Source of the DNA: Streptomyces sp. SAI-127 | Lineage (GTDB): Bacteria; Actinomycetota; Actinomycetes; Streptomycetales; Streptomycetaceae | Length of the DNA stretch: 64,000 nucleotides | Direction of reading: 5' to 3' | Assembly (NCBI RefSeq): GCF_029894425.1 | Contig: NZ_JARXYJ010000001.1 | Span: 6,840,501 to 6,904,500 of the forward strand | In this document: piece by piece, positions 33,479 through 43,583 of the stretch | Numbering within the stretch: the stretch's first letter is position 1 | Layout: each line of letters opens with the position of its first letter | The notes under the pieces: model-generated | What the model saw: only the letters and a program-made list of their open reading frames with translations | Told to the model about the DNA's origin: nothing | Database searches by the model: none | Translations under genes and position numbers: made by a program

Positions 33479-36352
33479 ATGAGCGAGACGAACCCCGCTG
33501 CCGCCGAGGTGGCCGCGCCGCACCGCTACACGGCCGCCGTCGCGGCCGAGATCGAGGCACGCTGGCAGGACTTCTGGGATGCCGACGGCACCTACGCGGC
33601 GCCCAACCCCAAGGGTGACCTGGCCGGCGACCCCGGGCTGGTCGCCAAGCCCAAGAAGTTCATCATGGACATGTTCCCGTACCCCTCCGGTGCGGGCCTG
33701 CACGTCGGCCACCCGCTGGGCTACATCGCCACCGACGTCTTCGCCCGCTTCCAGCGGATGACCGGCCACAACGTCCTGCACACCCTGGGCTTCGACGCCT
33801 TCGGCCTGCCCGCCGAGCAGCACGCCGTGCAGACCGGCGAGCACCCCCGGGTCACCACCGAGGCCGCCATCAACAACATGAAGTCCCAGCTGCGCCGGCT
33901 GGGCCTGGGCCACGACAAGCGCCGGTCGTTCGCCACGATCGACCCGGACTACTACAAGTGGACCCAGTGGATCTTCGTCCAGATCTTCAACTCCTGGTAC
34001 GACGACGAGGCGAAGAAGGCCCGCCCGATCTCCGAGCTGGTCGCGCGGTTCGAGTCCGGTGAGCGCCCGGTTCCCGGCGGCCGTTCCTGGGACGCCCTGT
34101 CCGCCGCCGAGCGTGCCGACGTCCTGGGCGAGTACCGCCTGGCGTACGCCTCCGACGCGCCGGTCAACTGGTGCCCCGGTCTGGGCACCGTGCTGGCCAA
34201 CGAGGAGGTCACCGCCGACGGCCGCAGCGAGCGCGGCAACTTCCCCGTCTTCAAGGCCAAGCTGCGCCAGTGGAACATGCGGATCACCGCATACGCCGAC
34301 CGCCTGCTGGACGACCTGAACGAGCTGGACTGGCCCGAGGCCATCAAGCTGCAGCAGCGCAACTGGATCGGCCGCTCCGAGGGCGCCCGCGTCGACTTCC
34401 CGATCGACGGCGAGGCGATCACAGTCTTCACCACGCGCCAGGACACCCTGTTCGGCGCTACCTACATGGTGCTGGCCCCCGAGCACCCGCTGGTCGAGAA
34501 GTTCACCCCGGGCGCCTGGCCCGAGGGCACGCACGACGTGTGGACCGGCGGCCACGCCACGCCGGCCGAGGCCGTCGCCGCCTACCGCGCCCAGGCCGCC
34601 TCCAAGTCGGACGTCGAGCGCCAGGCCGAGGCCAAGGACAAGACCGGTGTCTTCACCGGCGCGTTCGCCACCAACCCGGTCAACGGCGAGCAGATCCCCG
34701 TCTTCATCGCCGACTACGTCCTGATGGGCTACGGCACCGGCGCGATCATGGCCGTACCGGCGCACGACACGCGTGACTTCGCCTTCGCGCGCGCCTTCGA
34801 GCTGCCGATCCGCTGCGTGGTCGAGCCGAGCGACGACCGGGGCACGGACGCCTCGACGTGGGACGACGCCTTCGTCTCGTACGACGCCAAGATCGTGAAC
34901 TCGCACGGCGAGGACGTGTCGCTGGACGGCCTGGGCGTGACCGACGCCAAGGCGCGCATCACCGAGTGGCTGCAGGGCAAGGGCATCGGAGAGGGCACCG
35001 TCAACTTCCGGCTGCGCGACTGGCTGTTCAGCCGCCAGCGCTACTGGGGCGAGCCCTTCCCGATCGTCTACGACGAGGACGGCATCGCCCACTCCCTGCC
35101 CGAGTCGATGCTGCCGCTGGAGCTGCCCGAGGTCGAGGACTACTCGCCCCGTACCTTCGACCCGGACGACGCGGACACCTCCCCGGAGACCCCGCTGTCC
35201 CGCAACCAGGACTGGGTCGACGTCACCCTGGACCTGGGTGACGGACGCGGTCCCCGCCCGTACCGCCGCGAGACCAACACCATGCCCAACTGGGCCGGCT
35301 CCTGCTGGTACGAGCTGCGCTACCTGGACCCGCACAACAGCGAGAAGCTGGTCGACCCGGAGATCGAGCAGTACTGGATGGGCCCCCGCGCGGGGCAGCC
35401 GCACGGTGGTGTCGACCTGTACGTCGGCGGTGCCGAGCACGCCGTGCTGCACCTGCTGTACGCGCGCTTCTGGTCCAAGGTCCTGTACGACCTGGGGCAC
35501 ATCTCGTCGCCCGAGCCGTTCCACAAGCTGTACAACCAGGGCATGATCCAGGCTTTCGTCTACCGCGACAGCCGGGGCTTCCCGGTGCCCGCCACCGAGA
35601 TCGAGGAGCGCGACGGCGCCTTCTTCTACAACGGCGAACAGGTCAAGCGCGAGCTGGGCAAGATGGGCAAGTCCCTGAAGAACGCCGTCACCCCCGAGGC
35701 GATCTGCGAGGAGTACGGCGCCGACACCCTGCGCCTGTACGAGATGGCGATGGGCCCGCTGGACGTCTCGCGTCCGTGGGACACGCGCGCGGTGGTCGGC
35801 CAGTACCGCCTGCTGCAGCGGCTGTGGCGCAACGTCGTCGACGAGGCCACCGGCGAGGTGACCGTCGTCGACGCCGAGCCCGACGAGACGACGCTGCGGG
35901 CCCTGCACAAGGCGATCGACGGGGTGCGCCAGGACCTGGAGGGCCTGCGCTTCAACACCGCCATCGCCAAGGTCACCGAGCTGAACAACCACCTGACCAA
36001 GGCGGGCGCCGCGGTTCCGCGTCCGGTCGCCGAGTCGCTGGTGCTGCTGATCGCGCCGCTGGCCCCGCACATCGCCGAGGAGCTGTGGCGCAAGCTGGGC
36101 CACACCGACTCGGTCGTCCACCAGGACTTCCCGGTCGCCGACCCGCGGTACGTCGTGGACGAGACCGTGACCTGCGTGGTCCAGGTCAAGGGCAAGGTCA
36201 AGGCCCGCCTGGAGGTCTCGCCCGCCATCTCCGACGACGAGCTGGAGAAGGTCGCGCTGGCCGACGAGAAGGTCGTGGCCGCGCTGGACGGGGCGGGCAT
36301 CCGCAAGGTGATCGTGCGGGCGCCGAAGCTGGTGAACATCGTTCCGGCGTAG
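33479..36352 (+). CDS. leuS: Leucyl-tRNA synthetase
   Basis: Charges tRNA-Leu. 957 residues, ATG at 33479 after TGAGGA; the frame is open upstream across the attenuator but not coding there. HIGH motif as HVGH (75-78), a large CP1 editing domain ([41 protein letters not shown]), and KMSKS as KMGKS near 728, which is usual in actinobacteria. Expression is probably controlled by the leucine leader peptide. Confidence 0.98.
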   Translation: MSETNPAAAEVAAPHRYTAAVAAEIEARWQDFWDADGTYAAPNPKGDLAGDPGLVAKPKKFIMDMFPYPSGAGLHVGHPLGYIATDVFARFQRMTGHNVLHTLGFDAFGLPAEQHAVQTGEHPRVTTEAAINNMKSQLRRLGLGHDKRRSFATIDPDYYKWTQWIFVQIFNSWYDDEAKKARPISELVARFESGERPVPGGRSWDALSAAERADVLGEYRLAYASDAPVNWCPGLGTVLANEEVTADGRSERGNFPVFKAKLRQWNMRITAYADRLLDDLNELDWPEAIKLQQRNWIGRSEGARVDFPIDGEAITVFTTRQDTLFGATYMVLAPEHPLVEKFTPGAWPEGTHDVWTGGHATPAEAVAAYRAQAASKSDVERQAEAKDKTGVFTGAFATNPVNGEQIPVFIADYVLMGYGTGAIMAVPAHDTRDFAFARAFELPIRCVVEPSDDRGTDASTWDDAFVSYDAKIVNSHGEDVSLDGLGVTDAKARITEWLQGKGIGEGTVNFRLRDWLFSRQRYWGEPFPIVYDEDGIAHSLPESMLPLELPEVEDYSPRTFDPDDADTSPETPLSRNQDWVDVTLDLGDGRGPRPYRRETNTMPNWAGSCWYELRYLDPHNSEKLVDPEIEQYWMGPRAGQPHGGVDLYVGGAEHAVLHLLYARFWSKVLYDLGHISSPEPFHKLYNQGMIQAFVYRDSRGFPVPATEIEERDGAFFYNGEQVKRELGKMGKSLKNAVTPEAICEEYGADTLRLYEMAMGPLDVSRPWDTRAVVGQYRLLQRLWRNVVDEATGEVTVVDAEPDETTLRALHKAIDGVRQDLEGLRFNTAIAKVTELNNHLTKAGAAVPRPVAESLVLLIAPLAPHIAEELWRKLGHTDSVVHQDFPVADPRYVVDETVTCVVQVKGKVKARLEVSPAISDDELEKVALADEKVVAALDGAGIRKVIVRAPKLVNIVPA

Positions 36353-36357
36353 GGCCC

Positions 36358-36378
36358 GGCCGGCGTGATCCGCCGGCC
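36358..36378 (+). terminator. Hairpin terminator after leuS
   Basis: GGCCGGCG (36358-36365) and CGCCGGCC (36371-36378), perfect 8 bp with loop TGATC, six bases past the stop. A second palindrome CCCCTAGGGG follows at 36390-36399. Confidence 0.7.
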
Positions 36379-36506
36379 AGGACCTCAGACCCCTAGGGGC
36401 TGTGTGCGGGCAGGTTCGGGGTTCCTCCGGAACTCAGGGCCTGCCCGTGGCGTTTACCTTTGAAGAGCGGCACGGCGACCGCCGGGTCGGCTGGAGGAGG
36501 AGTTTC

Positions 36507-37241
36507 GTGGAAGCAGTGATCGCGATCGTGGCCCTGCTCTTCGTGCTCTTCGTGGCGCTCGGCGTGTACGCGACGGTGAAGGCGGTCGGCGCCGCCAAGC
36601 GCGGTGTGGACCGCACCATCACCCAGGCCCGGCGCACGGTCGAGGACCACACCCTGCGCGCCAAGTCCTTCGCCCAGCTCGGCCCGGCGGGCGAACTGGC
36701 CCAGCTGCGGCTGAAGCTGCGCACCTCGATGCGGGCCACCCAGGACGCGCTGCACGCGGGCGTGACCGAGGACGAATCCCTCAAGGAGTCCCTCGGCCTC
36801 TTCCAGCGGCTCAGCGCCCACGGCCACGAACTGGACGGCGAACTCAAGCGCCTGGAGTCCGAGCCCGACCGTACGACGCTCGCCGAGCGCCTGCCCGGTC
36901 TGCGGGAGCGCACCGAGCGCATCACACAGTCGGCGGACTCCCTGCGTTGGGCGGCACGCGACCGCGCCCGCCGCTTCGCAGACGACGACCTGGACACGCT
37001 GAGCGCGCAGATCGACGTCGAGTCCGGAGCCCTGCGGCACTGGACGAAGACCGAGCCCGCCGCGACCCCGCCCCCGTGGCCCGAGACCCCGACCGCCGGC
37101 GGCAGTGCCGAGCAGCAGACCTGGCCCGAGACGGCACGCTCCCGCACCGCCGAGGAGCCGACGCGGCCCGCGATCACCCCGCCGGGCCCTCGTCCCACCT
37201 ACCCCTGGCAGAAGAAACCCCGTCCCGAGAGCACGACTTGA
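36507..37241 (+). CDS. Membrane-anchored coiled-coil protein
   Basis: 244 residues, GTG at 36507 with an excellent GGAGGAGGAG RBS; the longer open frame from 36402 is rejected. One N-terminal membrane helix (about 2-24), then a long charged helical region (about 30-180) rich in Leu/Arg/Glu heptads, then a Pro-rich tail. It resembles DUF948-type or secreted coiled-coil proteins only loosely. Function unknown; it lies between leuS and a degV gene. Confidence 0.7.
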   Translation: MEAVIAIVALLFVLFVALGVYATVKAVGAAKRGVDRTITQARRTVEDHTLRAKSFAQLGPAGELAQLRLKLRTSMRATQDALHAGVTEDESLKESLGLFQRLSAHGHELDGELKRLESEPDRTTLAERLPGLRERTERITQSADSLRWAARDRARRFADDDLDTLSAQIDVESGALRHWTKTEPAATPPPWPETPTAGGSAEQQTWPETARSRTAEEPTRPAITPPGPRPTYPWQKKPRPESTT

Positions 37242-37313
37242 TCCGGACACGGCCGCCCCAGGTGACAGGGGCCGGGCTGCCACCCGGGCGCTACGGCAGG
37301 TAACCTCCAGCTC

Positions 37314-38159
37314 ATGTCCCGCCATGTCGCGATCGTCACGGATTCAACGGCCTACCTGCCGCAGGGGACGATGGAGCGGCACGGCATCACAGCGGTACCC
37401 CTGACCGTGGTTCTCGGTGACCGAGCGCTGGAAGAGGGCACCGAGATCTCCACCCGGTCACTGGCCCAGGCACTCCAGAAGCGACGCTCCGTCACCACCT
37501 CGCGGCCCAGCCCCCAGGTGTTCGCGGAGCACTACCGCAAGGTCGCCGAGTCCGGCGCCACCGGCATCGTGTCGCTGCATCTGTCCGCCGAGCTCTCCGG
37601 CACCTACGACGCGGCGGTCATGGCGGCGCGCGAGGCGCCGGTCCCGGTGCGCGTGGTCGACACCGGCATGATCGCCATGGCTCTCGGGTTCTGCGCGCTC
37701 GCCGCCGCCGAGGCCGCGGAGACGGGCGGCACGGTCGACGAAGCGGTCATGGCGGCGGAGAAGCGGGCCGCGGGCACGTCCGCCTACTTCTACGTCGACA
37801 CCCTCGACTATCTGCGCCGTGGCGGCCGGATCGGGGCCGCGCAGGCTCTTCTCGGTTCCGCGCTCGCCGTCAAGCCGCTGCTGAAGCTGGTCGGCGGGCG
37901 GATCGAGCCCCTGGAGAAGGTGCGGACAGCGTCGAAGGCCATCGCCCGCCTGGAGGAGATCGCGGCAGACCGGGCCGGCAGCGCGCCGGTCGACATCGCG
38001 GTCCATCATCTGTCCGCCCCCGACCGGGCGGCGGCCCTCGCGGACCGTCTGCGGGCGCGGGTGACGGGACTTGTCGACCTGCATGTGAGCGAGGTCGGGG
38101 CGGTGATCGGGGCGCACACGGGGCCCGGGTTGCTGGGGGTCGTGGTCTCGCCCCGGTGA
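37314..38159 (+). CDS. DegV family fatty-acid-binding protein
   Basis: 281 residues, ATG at 37314. EDD fold; IVTDSTAYLP at the N-terminus, TTSRPSP and SLHLSAELSGTYDAA, the ligand-carboxylate-binding motifs, then DTLDYLRRGGRIG. FakB-type members bind fatty acids for phosphorylation by FakA; no fakA is visible here. TAACCT (37301-37306) seven bases before ATG suggests a leaderless transcript. Confidence 0.9.
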   Translation: MSRHVAIVTDSTAYLPQGTMERHGITAVPLTVVLGDRALEEGTEISTRSLAQALQKRRSVTTSRPSPQVFAEHYRKVAESGATGIVSLHLSAELSGTYDAAVMAAREAPVPVRVVDTGMIAMALGFCALAAAEAAETGGTVDEAVMAAEKRAAGTSAYFYVDTLDYLRRGGRIGAAQALLGSALAVKPLLKLVGGRIEPLEKVRTASKAIARLEEIAADRAGSAPVDIAVHHLSAPDRAAALADRLRARVTGLVDLHVSEVGAVIGAHTGPGLLGVVVSPR

Positions 38160-38284
38160 CGGAGCCGCCGCACGGGGTGCCTGAGTCACTCGTCCGGGTG
38201 GCGGAGTTTTCCACAACCGGTGGGTAATCCCCGGGAATTGACCAAGATCATCACGAGAGTGCGGATGTGGCCGATCCTCGGCGC

Positions 38285-39529
38285 ATGGCACTTCGATCAC
38301 GCTCACGTACAGCGACGGCGACCAGCGGGCCGGGCCGCGGCCCTCATTCCGACGGGCGCTCACGGCATCGCCGGACGCCCGGAACCCAAGGCCGGGTCCG
38401 GCATCGGCATGCCGCCTCGGCGGACGAACTCCAGCGGCGGGCGGAGGTGCTCTTCGCCGAACGGGCGGGGGAGCGGAGGGACTCGGGCAAGGGGCCGCCG
38501 CCGGGTGGGCCGGGCGTGGACGACGACCTGGCGGGTGACCCGGAGCGCCTGAAGGCTGCCGGTGCCGTAGATGTCACCGAGGCCGGCTCGGCCGCCGATG
38601 CGGTCGGGTTCGTGGAGAGGGCTCGGTGGGAGGCGGGTGCTGCCCAAGAGAGCCGGCCGGACGGTGATTCCGCGGACGGGGCCCGGCGGGACGCCGGCTC
38701 TCGGGAGGGGCTTTGGCCCGACGCCGCTACCAGGGATCAGGCCTGGCGAGACACCGATTCCGGGAACGGGAACGGCTACGGGTACGAGGACAGGAACTGG
38801 CGGGAGCGGGCCGGGTCGGCTCTGCGGGAGCGGCTGCCGGTGTGGCTGCAGGCCCGGTGCGGCCTGGAGCGGCGGAACGTGGTCGCGCTCTCGGTGCTGC
38901 TCGTCGTGGCCGCGGTCTTCGCCGTGCAGCACTTCTGGACGGGCCGGACGCAGTCCGTCCAGGCGCCCGAAGTGGTGCGCGCGGCGGCGCCGTTCGGGGA
39001 GAGCGGGGCGAGCAGCGCGGGTGAACGGCGAGGGGCGGCCGGGCCGGCCGTCTCGGGCGGGGTCCCGAGCACGGCAGGACCGGCCGGGGCCGAGATCGTC
39101 GTGGACGTCGGCGGCAAGGTCCGCGAGCCCGGCATCCAGCGGCTGCCGGCCGGTTCGAGGGTCGCCGACGCGTTGAAGGCGGCCGGTGGAGTGCGCCCGG
39201 GCACGAACACCGACACACTCAACCGAGCGCGATTCCTCGTGGACGGCGAGCAGGTGATCGTCGGCGGCCAGGCCGCTCCTGCGCCCGCGCCCGGCACGGG
39301 CGGACCGGCTGCCGGCGGCCCGGCCGGCCCGGCGGCGGCTCCCGTCTCCTTGAGCACGGCCACCGTGGACCAGCTCGACACCCTGCCCGGCGTCGGCCCC
39401 GTGCTGGCCCAGCACATCGTCGACTACCGCACCCAGCACGGCGGCTTCCGCTCGGTGGACGAACTGCGCGAGGTCAACGGCATCGGCGACCGCCGCTTCG
39501 CCGATCTCCGGAATCTCGTACAGCCATGA
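38285..39529 (+). CDS. comEA: ComEA-like DNA-binding protein
   Basis: 414 residues from the ATG at 38285 (GTG at 38267 also in frame). A long hydrophilic cytoplasmic N-terminus rich in Arg/Gly/Asp, one membrane span near 198-220 (VVALSVLLVVAAVFAVQHFW), an SLBB domain (about 275-330, VVDVGGKVREPGI) and a C-terminal helix-hairpin-helix DNA-binding domain (about 355-414, LDTLPGVGPVLAQHIVDYR, VNGIGDRRFADLR). It would hold DNA outside the membrane for ComEC, whose start overlaps its stop (ATGA). Confidence 0.9.
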   Translation: MALRSRSRTATATSGPGRGPHSDGRSRHRRTPGTQGRVRHRHAASADELQRRAEVLFAERAGERRDSGKGPPPGGPGVDDDLAGDPERLKAAGAVDVTEAGSAADAVGFVERARWEAGAAQESRPDGDSADGARRDAGSREGLWPDAATRDQAWRDTDSGNGNGYGYEDRNWRERAGSALRERLPVWLQARCGLERRNVVALSVLLVVAAVFAVQHFWTGRTQSVQAPEVVRAAAPFGESGASSAGERRGAAGPAVSGGVPSTAGPAGAEIVVDVGGKVREPGIQRLPAGSRVADALKAAGGVRPGTNTDTLNRARFLVDGEQVIVGGQAAPAPAPGTGGPAAGGPAGPAAAPVSLSTATVDQLDTLPGVGPVLAQHIVDYRTQHGGFRSVDELREVNGIGDRRFADLRNLVQP

Positions 39530-42207
39530 GGCACGGCTCCAGGATGCGGCGAGGGCATGAGAGCGAGGCGCCGGAGCGGGCCGCTGTGCACGCCGCCTCG
39601 GGGAAGCGGCTCGGGGACGCCCACCCGCGGCAGGAAGGGCCTACGGATCTGCGTCTGGTGCCTGCGGCGCTCGCGGCCTGGGGCACGGCCGCTGTGGCCC
39701 TCGATGCCTCGCCGGGGTGGGTGACCGGGGTGGTGGCCGGGTGCCTGGTCATCGCCTGCGTGTTGTTGTCGGGACGGTGGCGCGGAGTGCGGGGCCCGGG
39801 AAGGGGCGGCCGGGTGCCGGTCGCCGCTGTGCTGCTCTGTGTCGCGGCGGCCGCCGTGTCCGCCGGGCTGCACGGGGCCGATCTGCGGCGGGGCCCGGTG
39901 CCCGCACTGGCCAGGCAGTACGCCACCGTGACCGCCGAGGTCGAGGTGACCGCCGACCCCCGGCTGACCCGGCCCCGGATCACGGGGGACCACGCGGCCC
40001 CGACCGCCGTCGTCATCGGCGCCGACGTCCGGCGGGTGGAGACGGTGGACGGGCGGGCGGTGGTGACGCGGGCGCCGGTGCTGTTGATCGTCGACGCGCG
40101 TGCGGGGGCCGGCTCGGGTGCACAGGGGGCCGCCCGTAGTGCGCCGTCCGCCGTGGAAGGTCCGGCTCGGTCGCCCTGGCTCGGGTTGCTGCCGTCCACG
40201 CGGGTGCGGGTCACCGCGCGTGCCGCGCCGGCGTTGGCCGGGGGTGACCGGGTCGCGGCCGTACTGCGGGTGTGGGACCGCGGAGGGCCCGAGGTCGTGG
40301 GGGAGGCGTCGGGGACGCAGCGGTTCGCGGGGCGTTTGCGGGCAGGGCTGCGGGAAGCCACCGACGGGTTGCCGGCGGATGCCCGGGCGCTGTTGCCGGG
40401 GCTGGTCGTCGGGGACACCTCGCGGATCACGCCCGAGTTGGACGAGGCCTTCAAGGAGACCGACCTCGCGCACACGCTCGCCGTCTCCGGCAGCAACCTC
40501 ACGATCCTGCTCGCCCTGCTCATCGGGCCGCCCGGACTCGCCCAGCTCGTCGAGCGACGAGGACTGGCGCCCCGCCTCGGGGTGTCGCTGCGGACGACCG
40601 CGTTGCTCGGCGGCGGGCTCACGCTGGGTTTCGTCGTCGTGTGCCGGCCGGACCCGAGCGTGCTGCGGGCCGCGGCCTGCGGGGCCGTCGCGTTGCTCGC
40701 TCTCGCGACCGGACGCCGCAGATCACTGATCCCGGCGCTGGCGACAGCCGTCCTGCTGCTGGTGCTGTACGACCCGTGGCTGGCCCGCAGTTACGGCTTC
40801 CTGCTCTCCGTGCTGGCCACCGGAGCCCTGCTCACGCTCGCGCCGCGCTGGAGCCTGGCATTGCGCCGGCGCCGGGTGCCGCCGCGGTTGGCGGAGGCGC
40901 TGGCCGCCGCGGCAGCCGCGCAGGCCCTGTGCGCGCCGGTGGTCGCCGTGCTGTCGGCGCGGGTGAGCCTGGTGGCGGTGCCGTGCAATCTGCTCGTGGA
41001 GTTCGCGGTCGCCCCGGCCACGGTGCTCGGCTTCGCGGCGCTGGCGACCGCACCCGTGGCGATGCCGGTGGCCAAGGCGCTGGCCTGGTGCGCGAGTTGG
41101 CCCGCCGGGTGGATCGCGGACGTCGCCCGGACCGGTGCGTCGCTGCCCGGCGGGGGAGTGGACTGGCCGGGCAGCTGGACAGGCGCGGGGCTGCTCGCTC
41201 TCGTCACCGGGCTCCTGCTGCTCGTCGGGCGACGGCTGCTGAGGCATCCCTGGTGGTGTGCCGTCTGCGCCATGGCGTTCGTGCTGGCGGTCGTGCAGCC
41301 GCCACCTCTGACCCGGGTGATCACAGGCTGGCCACCGCCGGGCTGGCGGCTGGCGATGTGTGACGTGGGCCAGGGCGACGCGATGGTGCTGGCGGCGGGC
41401 GAGGGCTCGGGAGTGGTCGTGGACGCCGGACCCGATCCGGGGCTCGTCGACGACTGTCTGCGCACGCTCGGCATCACCAAGGTGCCGCTCGTGGTGCTGA
41501 CCCATTTCCACGCCGACCATGTGGCGGGGCTGGCCGGGGTACTGCGGGGGCGGTCGGTGGGGGCGATCGAGACGACGGGGCTCGAGGAGCCGCTGGACCA
41601 GGCCGAGGCCGTACGGCGGGAGGCGGCCGCCCGGCGCATTCCGGTGACGCGTGCCGTGGCCGGCGAGGAGCGGTGTACGGGAGCGCTGACCTGGGAGGTG
41701 CTGTGGCCGCCGGCGGGCCCGGCGACGGTGGCGGCGACGGGCGGGCCGAACGACGCCAGTGTCACGATGCTCGTACGGTCGGCCGGGCTGCGCTTCCTCC
41801 TCCTCGGGGACCTCGAACCCCCGGCCCAGCAGGAGCTGTTGAGATCGCCGGCGGGTGCGCGGCTGGCCGGGGTGGATGTCCTCAAGGTCGCTCACCACGG
41901 TTCGGCCTACCAGGACCCGGAGCTGATACGCAGGGCCGCCCCGCGGCTGGCGCTCATCTCCGTCGGTGCCGACAACTCGTACGGCCATCCGGCTCCCAGT
42001 ACGGTCGCCGCGCTGCAGGCCGGGGGCGCGGTGGTGCTGCGGACGGACCGGGACGGGGCGCTGGCGGTCGCCGGGGCGGGCGGCGGAAACGGAGACGGAG
42101 GAGGTGCGGGGCGCGGCGCCGGTGGCGGTGGCGGTGGAGGCGGTGGCGCGGGGGGTGGGGAGCTGTGGGTGGCGCGAGACTGGAGGCATGAATCCCACAC
42201 AGGTTGA
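39526..42207 (+). CDS. comEC: ComEC/Rec2 family DNA-uptake channel
   Basis: 893 residues, coupled to comEA by a 4-bp overlap. N-terminal DUF4131-like part, central competence domain with many spans (DLAHTLAVSGSNLTILLALL), and a C-terminal metallo-beta-lactamase domain (VVLTHFHADHVAGL, then LKVAHHGSAYQ). The last ~45 residues are almost pure glycine with Asn/Asp/Arg, unusual for the family. The 3' end overlaps the N-acetyltransferase start by 20 bp. Natural competence is not established in streptomycetes; the role may be nucleic acid import or conjugation-related. Confidence 0.93.
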   Translation: MRHGSRMRRGHESEAPERAAVHAASGKRLGDAHPRQEGPTDLRLVPAALAAWGTAAVALDASPGWVTGVVAGCLVIACVLLSGRWRGVRGPGRGGRVPVAAVLLCVAAAAVSAGLHGADLRRGPVPALARQYATVTAEVEVTADPRLTRPRITGDHAAPTAVVIGADVRRVETVDGRAVVTRAPVLLIVDARAGAGSGAQGAARSAPSAVEGPARSPWLGLLPSTRVRVTARAAPALAGGDRVAAVLRVWDRGGPEVVGEASGTQRFAGRLRAGLREATDGLPADARALLPGLVVGDTSRITPELDEAFKETDLAHTLAVSGSNLTILLALLIGPPGLAQLVERRGLAPRLGVSLRTTALLGGGLTLGFVVVCRPDPSVLRAAACGAVALLALATGRRRSLIPALATAVLLLVLYDPWLARSYGFLLSVLATGALLTLAPRWSLALRRRRVPPRLAEALAAAAAAQALCAPVVAVLSARVSLVAVPCNLLVEFAVAPATVLGFAALATAPVAMPVAKALAWCASWPAGWIADVARTGASLPGGGVDWPGSWTGAGLLALVTGLLLLVGRRLLRHPWWCAVCAMAFVLAVVQPPPLTRVITGWPPPGWRLAMCDVGQGDAMVLAAGEGSGVVVDAGPDPGLVDDCLRTLGITKVPLVVLTHFHADHVAGLAGVLRGRSVGAIETTGLEEPLDQAEAVRREAAARRIPVTRAVAGEERCTGALTWEVLWPPAGPATVAATGGPNDASVTMLVRSAGLRFLLLGDLEPPAQQELLRSPAGARLAGVDVLKVAHHGSAYQDPELIRRAAPRLALISVGADNSYGHPAPSTVAALQAGGAVVLRTDRDGALAVAGAGGGNGDGGGAGRGAGGGGGGGGGAGGGELWVARDWRHESHTG

Positions 42208-43066
42208 CGCGTATCTCCGCCGACTGGGAGTCCAGCACCCGGCGTGGCCCACCGTGGAGGTCCTGCGCGAGCTGCATCTGCGCCATCTGCAGACCGTGCC
42301 CTTCGAGAACCTGTCGGTCCACCTCGGTGAGGAGATCGTGCTGGAGGAGGAGCGGCTGGTGGAGAAGGTGGTGGGCGCCAGGAGGGGAGGGTTCTGCTAC
42401 GAACTGAACGGGGCGTTCGGGGCGTTGCTGGCCGCGCTCGGCTTCGACGTCACGCTGCTCGCCGGCCGGGTGTACGCGGACGAGGGGCGGCTCGGGATCC
42501 CGTACGACCATCTCGCACTGCGGGTGCGGACGGTGGACGGGGGCGATTGGCTGGCCGATGTCGGGTTCGGGGCGCACAGCCACTACCCGCTGGCGTTCGG
42601 GGCGCGGGGCGAGCAGGAGGATCCCGGCGGCACCTTCCGGATTGTCGAGGCGGGGCCCGATGCCGCCGGGGTGCGGAGCGGGGACGGTGGGGTGCAGAAG
42701 GGAGGGGCTGACGCCGCGGATCTGGATGTGGTCATGGGCGGCAGGAGCCAGTACCGGCTGGAGGTGCGGCCCCGGGCGCTCGGTGATTTCGTGGCCGGAG
42801 CCTGGTGGCACAGCACCTCGTCGGCCTCGCACTTCACCCGGTCACTGGTGTGTTCGAGGGTGACGGAGGACGGCGGGCGGATCACTCTCAGCGGTCGCAC
42901 CTTCAAGGTGACGGCGGCCGACGGGGCGCGGGAGGAGCGGGAGTTGGAGACGGACGAGGAGGTGCTGGGGGCGTACCGGGAGAGGTTCGGTATCGAGCTC
43001 GACCGGGTGCCGACTGTACGAAACCCCGACGGGAACGGCGGTGTGCAGGCCGTGTCGAAGGGGTGA
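42188..43066 (+). CDS. Arylamine N-acetyltransferase
   Basis: 292 residues, ATG at 42188 with TGGAGG upstream, inside the end of comEC. Catalytic triad clear: Cys70 in RGGFCYELN, His108 in PYDHLAL, Asp124 in LADVGFG. Acetylates arylamines or hydrazines from acetyl-CoA; some homologues act on antibiotic precursors. A variable glycine-rich loop (about 150-180) is longer than typical. Natural substrate unknown. Confidence 0.93.
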   Translation: MNPTQVDAYLRRLGVQHPAWPTVEVLRELHLRHLQTVPFENLSVHLGEEIVLEEERLVEKVVGARRGGFCYELNGAFGALLAALGFDVTLLAGRVYADEGRLGIPYDHLALRVRTVDGGDWLADVGFGAHSHYPLAFGARGEQEDPGGTFRIVEAGPDAAGVRSGDGGVQKGGADAADLDVVMGGRSQYRLEVRPRALGDFVAGAWWHSTSSASHFTRSLVCSRVTEDGGRITLSGRTFKVTAADGAREERELETDEEVLGAYRERFGIELDRVPTVRNPDGNGGVQAVSKG

Positions 43067-43103
43067 GCGGTCGGGCGCTGGGGCCGGGCTGGAAAATGGT
43101 GCC

Positions 43104-43349
43104 GTGAGCGATGTGAGACATGTGCTGGTGCTGCCTGATCGGGATGCCGCGGAGGAGGTCGTCGAGGCGCTCTCGGAGCGGTTCCGGGTGGATGAGGAGC
43201 CGCAGGTCGTTCGGGACGCGCTGGCGGGGGAGGACGATGCGGAGGACGCGCAGTGGCTCGTGGTGCTGCGGGACGCGGCGGGGCGGTTGGACGCCGGGGA
43301 GCTGAACGAGTTCGTGGGGGAGTGGGACGGATGGCGGGAAGAGCCGTGA
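43104..43349 (+). CDS. Hypothetical protein (81 aa)
   Basis: GTG at 43104, with a -10-like GAAAAT six bases upstream and no RBS. Very acidic, predicted alpha/beta (VRHVLVLPDRDAAEEVVEALSERF). No known family. Short spacing to the acetyltransferase and normal codon bias support it as a gene. Confidence 0.6.
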   Translation: MSDVRHVLVLPDRDAAEEVVEALSERFRVDEEPQVVRDALAGEDDAEDAQWLVVLRDAAGRLDAGELNEFVGEWDGWREEP

Positions 43350-43474
43350 GCCTGCGGCGGCTTGGCCGGGTGAGGTGAGGCTCGGTGGTCCGGCGGGGGT
43401 GGGTTTTCGCTCGCCCGCGCCGGCGGGGTGCTGCGCGGGCAGCGCTGCTGGGCCGGCGTGATCGCGCCCGTCCA

Positions 43475-43500
43475 GGGCGCGAGGAACTGCGCGACCAATG
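43475..43500 (-). repeat. Dispersed Streptomyces repeat, copy A
   Basis: GGGCGCGAGGAACTGCGCGACC, the reverse complement of the CGCGCAGTTCCCCGCG element seen at 44.7, 50.0 and 58.5 kb, in the 234-bp gap before holA. Confidence 0.6.
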
Positions 43501-43583
43501 CACCGGCGCCCCACCAGCCCCCAAGCATCCCTCACCGGCCCGCGGCTACGGCGCTGTCAGTGCCGCGTGCCATGCTGTACGCG

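Noticed and set aside
33338..36121. A 927-residue antisense open frame opposite leuS
   Set aside because: Shadow of GC-biased codons; no recognisable protein, RBS or codon bias, while leuS on the plus strand is certain.
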